Shown one piece after another: positions 60,629 through 64,000 of a DNA stretch of 64,000 nt. Source of the stretch: Neckera pumila (Eukaryota > Streptophyta > Bryopsida > Hypnales > Neckeraceae); contig OZ018416.1 in the NCBI GenBank assembly GCA_963969595.1, positions 19,236,065 through 19,300,064 on the forward strand, read 5' to 3'. Both the position numbers and the translations under genes were made by a program. Within the stretch, counting starts at the first letter, position 1. Each line of letters begins with the position of its first letter. The notes beneath the pieces were generated by a model. That model was not told the origin of the DNA. It worked only from the letters and a program-made list of their open reading frames with translations, and made no database searches.

Positions 60629-61334
60629 TGCAATTGCGGATGTGCACTGCGCAGCCTGTGTGTAGTGCAAAAGGTGCCCCTATTTTGGGCAATGGGTAGT
60701 TTTTATAGTTCCAAAGCCAATCACAACCTCTATATACCCACAAACACCTACTAAGTACGTAGCCGCACAAGACAACCTCATATTCTTCATCTTTACTAGA
60801 TTGATAAGAAGAACTGCCCTAAAATGCTTATTTAGATGCTTAATGAATTAGAGCATCTTCAATCTTGGATTTAGTTTTGAAGCACTTCAACAATATATGT
60901 AGAGGTGTTTCACGTGGACGTTTTTTCAATGTGGCAAACCTTGGTTACAATGCCTCAACCCTTGCACATTACTTTGAATCCTAAAGCTCTTGACGTCCTA
61001 CTTGTGGACACTATTCATATTGCTAGTGTTAGAGACAAAGATGGATGACAAAGATGATTTGGTGTCAAATTGTCGCTTGTTTACTTATTTATTGTATAAT
61101 AGAGTTGACCATTTTTTACGCATTGATTATACAAGTTTATAAGAAGCAACTAGTCCTTTAACCGAAATTGGACCATGGCTAGGGGGCAGGCCGCGGGGCG
61201 CAACAAAAAACAAAAATGTAGATAGATTTTTTTGGGTGGAGGAGTTGCACATTTGGTAGTCGTTGTTATTATGATTTCCTTTTACCACAATTGCTCATTC
61301 ACTTGCCGCGCTTTGCACAAAAGCAAAAACTTAC
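60629..61334. other. No gene recognised
   Basis: Holds a short GC-rich patch at about 61,180-61,205 (GGGGGCAGGCCGCGGGGCGC). Nothing else supportable. Confidence 0.45.
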
Positions 61335-61675
61335 TAAGCTAACCGACCCATTTCCAACCACTTAAGCAATTGCCGATATGTGGAGTGCGAGTTTGTTCAG
61401 ATGGGAATTTTTCTTGTATGCAAAAACAGAATTTAGAAGGATTGCATATTTTTCCAAATATTTTTTACACAAAACATAATTACTATAAATTTTTTTAGTG
61501 GAAGATTCTCTTTGACCTATCCTTGATCTATAGGTTGTTGTGTTACCAATCATAGGTTGATGTAAATGATAATTGTGGCTTTCAATGTACAAGTTGTGAT
61601 CATTCTATATTTCAATGTACACCTCCCAGACATTATGTCTTGCTCTGCGTGAGCTGTTGGAAATGCAACAGAGCT
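61335..61675. mobile_element. AGGGAGCC family, diverged inverted copy 2
   Basis: Begins TAAGCTAACCGACCCATTTCC, similar to TAAGGGAGCCAACCCATTTCC of copy 1 read from its right end, followed by TAAGCAATT in both. Inside, ATAATTACTATAAATTTTTT and GAAGATTCTC match the complement of copy 1 blocks. The far end is only approximate (TGTTGGAAATGCAAC at about 61,654). The minus-strand open frame 61,362-61,592 is thus repeat-derived. Confidence 0.6.
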
Positions 61676-62738
61676 ATGATTGGAAATACAGGAGCCTATA
61701 CCACCGAAAATGGGGGGGTGAACGGAAACAATTTGGCTACCTTATCTTGCAAGAGCCAACATCTACACAAAATAGTAAAATTAGGTTGGAGGATGGAGAG
61801 ACTGGCACTCACCCTCCATTTCGACTACCCCGCCCCACACTAATTTTTCGACAATCCACACTATAGAAATATTCACTACTTTTGTACAATGAAGCATTCA
61901 ATTCAGAGCCATGTATTTGGTGTAGATTTGTGCACCAGTTCAAGGCTTGGTTTAGAGAGTGGCATGTGGAACAAGCATTGATGCATGAGGTAATGTATCT
62001 CAGATAAACGGCAACCTAATTGACAAGGCAACCTAATTTCACTATTTTGTGTAGCATGCCGTTGTAAGTGATGAGCCTGAGAGTAGCCCCACAGCAACAA
62101 GCTCAAGCAACACTTCAAATGATTTGCACCATTGATCTTAGAAGCTCAATGGTGCAAAACGTTTAGAGAGTTACTTCAGCGTGTTGCAGTGGGCTGCTGT
62201 GATAGAGGTCAATCCCATTGGGGCACAATCGGCACATTTTTTTCCGACTCTCCTTCCTATTCCTGCGTCAGTCCACTGTAATTAAGTTTCCATTGAAGAT
62301 GCTCCCTATAGGGGTGGTTATCAGTTAGTAACCACCAGTGATCCCAAAACTGCTTTACTGAATTTAGTGCAACATGCTACCTAAGTTATTAGGATTTAGT
62401 GCAATATGCTACCTCCAAGACAAATGGGCATCAATTTTGACTACCTTGAGAGTGAGTAGTATTAAAAAAAAATAGAAAAAATAGGATTTTGCAAGTTTTA
62501 AAGGATTATTGGGAATACTATAATACAAAACTAACGAAATAGATGCTAATTCCAATGTAAAGGAAGTTGCACATTGGCTACCAAATTCTATTGTTTGTTG
62601 CAATCTTGACTAAAATCTAATTTTTTCAAGCATTTTTTCCAATACACTTTTAGCTCCTGAAATTTTTTAGTAGCAATGGAGCAAAATTTAGCCACTTCTG
62701 TGAACATTGATAACCACTCACGCAAGTGAGTTTGTTCC
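61676..62738. other. No gene recognised
   Basis: Overlapping open frames at 61,615-62,118 lack known domains. A 13-16 bp doublet (TTTAGTGCAA(C/T)ATGCTACCT) occurs at about 62,364 and 62,396. Confidence 0.45.
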
Positions 62739-63037
62739 CATTAGATGATATTTGGGGGTCTTGGAGGGCCGTTTCAGGCCTGTTCCCTGATCCGCCCAGA
62801 TTCAGTGAACGTCGGTACAGGTGTGTCACAATTTTTTTTTTTCAAAAACAAAAACAAAAACAAAATTAACAAAATATCATTTTAAGCAATTTTTTATTTT
62901 TTATTTTTTATTTTTTTCCAAAAATGATGTGGCAATTGCTCAACCACGTCAGCGAGCTGCTGCGTTCCCGCAGTTTGGGAACGCAGCAGATAGCAGGGGA
63001 CTCAGAGCCTTCTAAGCCCCCCGAATCTCATCTAATG
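62739..63037. mobile_element. CATTAG-ended miniature element, copy 2
   Basis: A 299-bp element, inverted relative to copy 1: begins CATTAGATGATATTTGGGGG and ends with GAATCTCATCTAATG. TTCC flanks both edges (62,735-62,738; 63,038-63,041), a possible 4-bp target duplication, though TTCC also repeats beyond the right edge. The GC-rich interior has GCTGCTGCGTTCCCGCAG then TTTGGGAACGCAGCAG, an imperfect palindrome. Confidence 0.72.
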
Positions 63038-64000
63038 TTCCTTCCTTCCTTCCTCCCAAGTGGAACTGAGTCAAGTTTATGCCCCAATTTTAAGCTGATC
63101 CAATGCCTGTCCAATGCAGGCAGGCAGGCAGGCAGGCAAGTGAGCACTCACTGCAGAGCTGCGCTCAGCTTGACTGTAACTTGAAGTAAGAGTAAGTCAA
63201 AATTCATTCATTTCCACTGTCCCTCTCTTCTGGGCTGTGCAGTGCAGCCCCAAATCAAGCTGCCCTGCTTCTAAACATCCATGTGAAGAGCAGCTGAGTC
63301 CCAATTCCACCGCCGGTCTGGTCGTGTCTCTCCCTGGCAACCCACAAACCAGCCGAAACCAAAAGGAGGTTTGACTGCCGCTGCTGCAACGGAATAATTA
63401 AAGTCCTGCCTCTGGCTCGCTCGCTCGTGTAACATGGAGTGATAATTCCGCAATTTCATAGTTCAGCAAGCAAAATCAAATTAAACACGGAGGGAGGGAG
63501 GGACGCTTGCTTGCATTTGTCAGAAATTAACAAAGAAACAATGGGATGCATGCATGCAAGTATATATGGAGGTGGGCACTATATCAAGGCTTCATACAAT
63601 GGACTTCCATTCCATTCATTTGGGGAATTCTCAGTCCAAGACTTAGATTTCTCTCTTTTGAATGATTCAAAGTGTTTTTTTCATTGGACGGGATTGACTG
63701 GCGGATCATTGGGTGCAATGGACTCTCAAAGATGCAGAGGAAGACTGGAAGAGATGGAGGATGGAGGAATGTTGACTGACTGACTTAATTCTCCTGAATT
63801 TCTGGGTGCTGTAAAAGAGTAGGCATTAGCTTAGAGTTGTTCTTTTCATTTAGTTTAGACACAAAGTTTCATGGTAATCATCATAAGTGCTAAGTTTATT
63901 TTGTGCATGTTAGGTTTTACTCTAAAGAAAATAGAAAACTTTCAAGGGCAACTCATAAAGTCCGAAGGCCATGTTTTGCTCAATAATCACTCAAAACTGT
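63038..64000. other. Right-edge region of balanced composition, no gene resolved
   Basis: TTCC repeats (63,038-63,053), a GCAG microsatellite (63,116-63,138) and GGAGGGAGGGA (about 63,489-63,502) accompany a clear rise in GC. Such purine/pyrimidine runs are common in plant promoters and 5' leaders, so a gene may begin at or beyond the right edge. The 114-codon open frame at 63,439-63,783 has no recognised domain. Confidence 0.4.

Noticed and set aside
1..64000. CRISPR array, rRNA, tRNA or bacterial operon
   Set aside because: The repeats are transposon ends or local tandem arrays without unique regular spacers. No rRNA or complete tRNA fold was seen, and both real genes are spliced plant genes.

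Overview
The window is nuclear DNA of a land plant. Two intact spliced genes are plant genes: Elongator subunit ELP4 (+ strand) and a LATERAL ORGAN BOUNDARIES DOMAIN (LBD) transcription factor (- strand). I see no prokaryotic operon, CRISPR array or rRNA. Genes are sparse, introns are short (107-517 bp), and the flanking DNA is strongly AT-rich and full of small DNA transposons. A recognisable piggyBac transposase is unusual for a seed plant, so a non-seed plant such as a bryophyte or lycophyte is my weak guess.

Layout. 1-36 kb and 47.4-62.7 kb are AT-rich, repeat-dominated DNA. 36.2-47.4 kb is a less AT-rich gene island holding ELP4 (37.5-40.3 kb) and the LBD gene (42.4-43.4 kb), convergent and about 2.1 kb apart. 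The base composition rises again after 62.9 kb, which may mean another gene begins near or beyond the right edge.

The dominant theme is a piggyBac-type transposon system. A 3.2-kb element at 21.58-24.79 kb carries a decayed transposase with two of the three catalytic aspartate regions and the C-terminal Cys-rich domain. Both of its ends match the ends of family A, which is about 0.92 kb and non-coding (5.7, 26.3 and 48.9 kb, plus fragments). Two further non-coding groups, B (about 0.93 kb: 9.9, 13.8, 32.9, 34.0 kb, plus a fragment at 51.9 kb) and C (about 0.64 kb: 53.0 and 55.4 kb), also have ends of the form CCCTAAA and sit in TTAA targets. The target duplication can be read directly where copy A2 interrupts one unit of a 96-bp tandem array.

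Other mobile DNA: a 610-bp Helitron-like insertion nested in copy A4, a 1.36-kb foldback element with repetitive arms, a three-copy family of about 0.29 kb with CATTAG ends, a family with AGGGAGCC ends in TA targets, one Stowaway-like and one CACTA-like miniature element, and several lone CACTA ends. Three decayed coding regions of unrecognised family lie at 1.8-2.4, 12.0-12.7 and 27.9-29.0 kb.

The two genes are not obviously linked in function: ELP4 acts in tRNA wobble-uridine modification through Elongator, and the LBD protein is a DNA-binding regulator. The first intron of ELP4 reads best as a U12-type AT-AC intron. All coordinates were read by eye; repeat boundaries other than TTAA- or TA-flanked ends are approximate.
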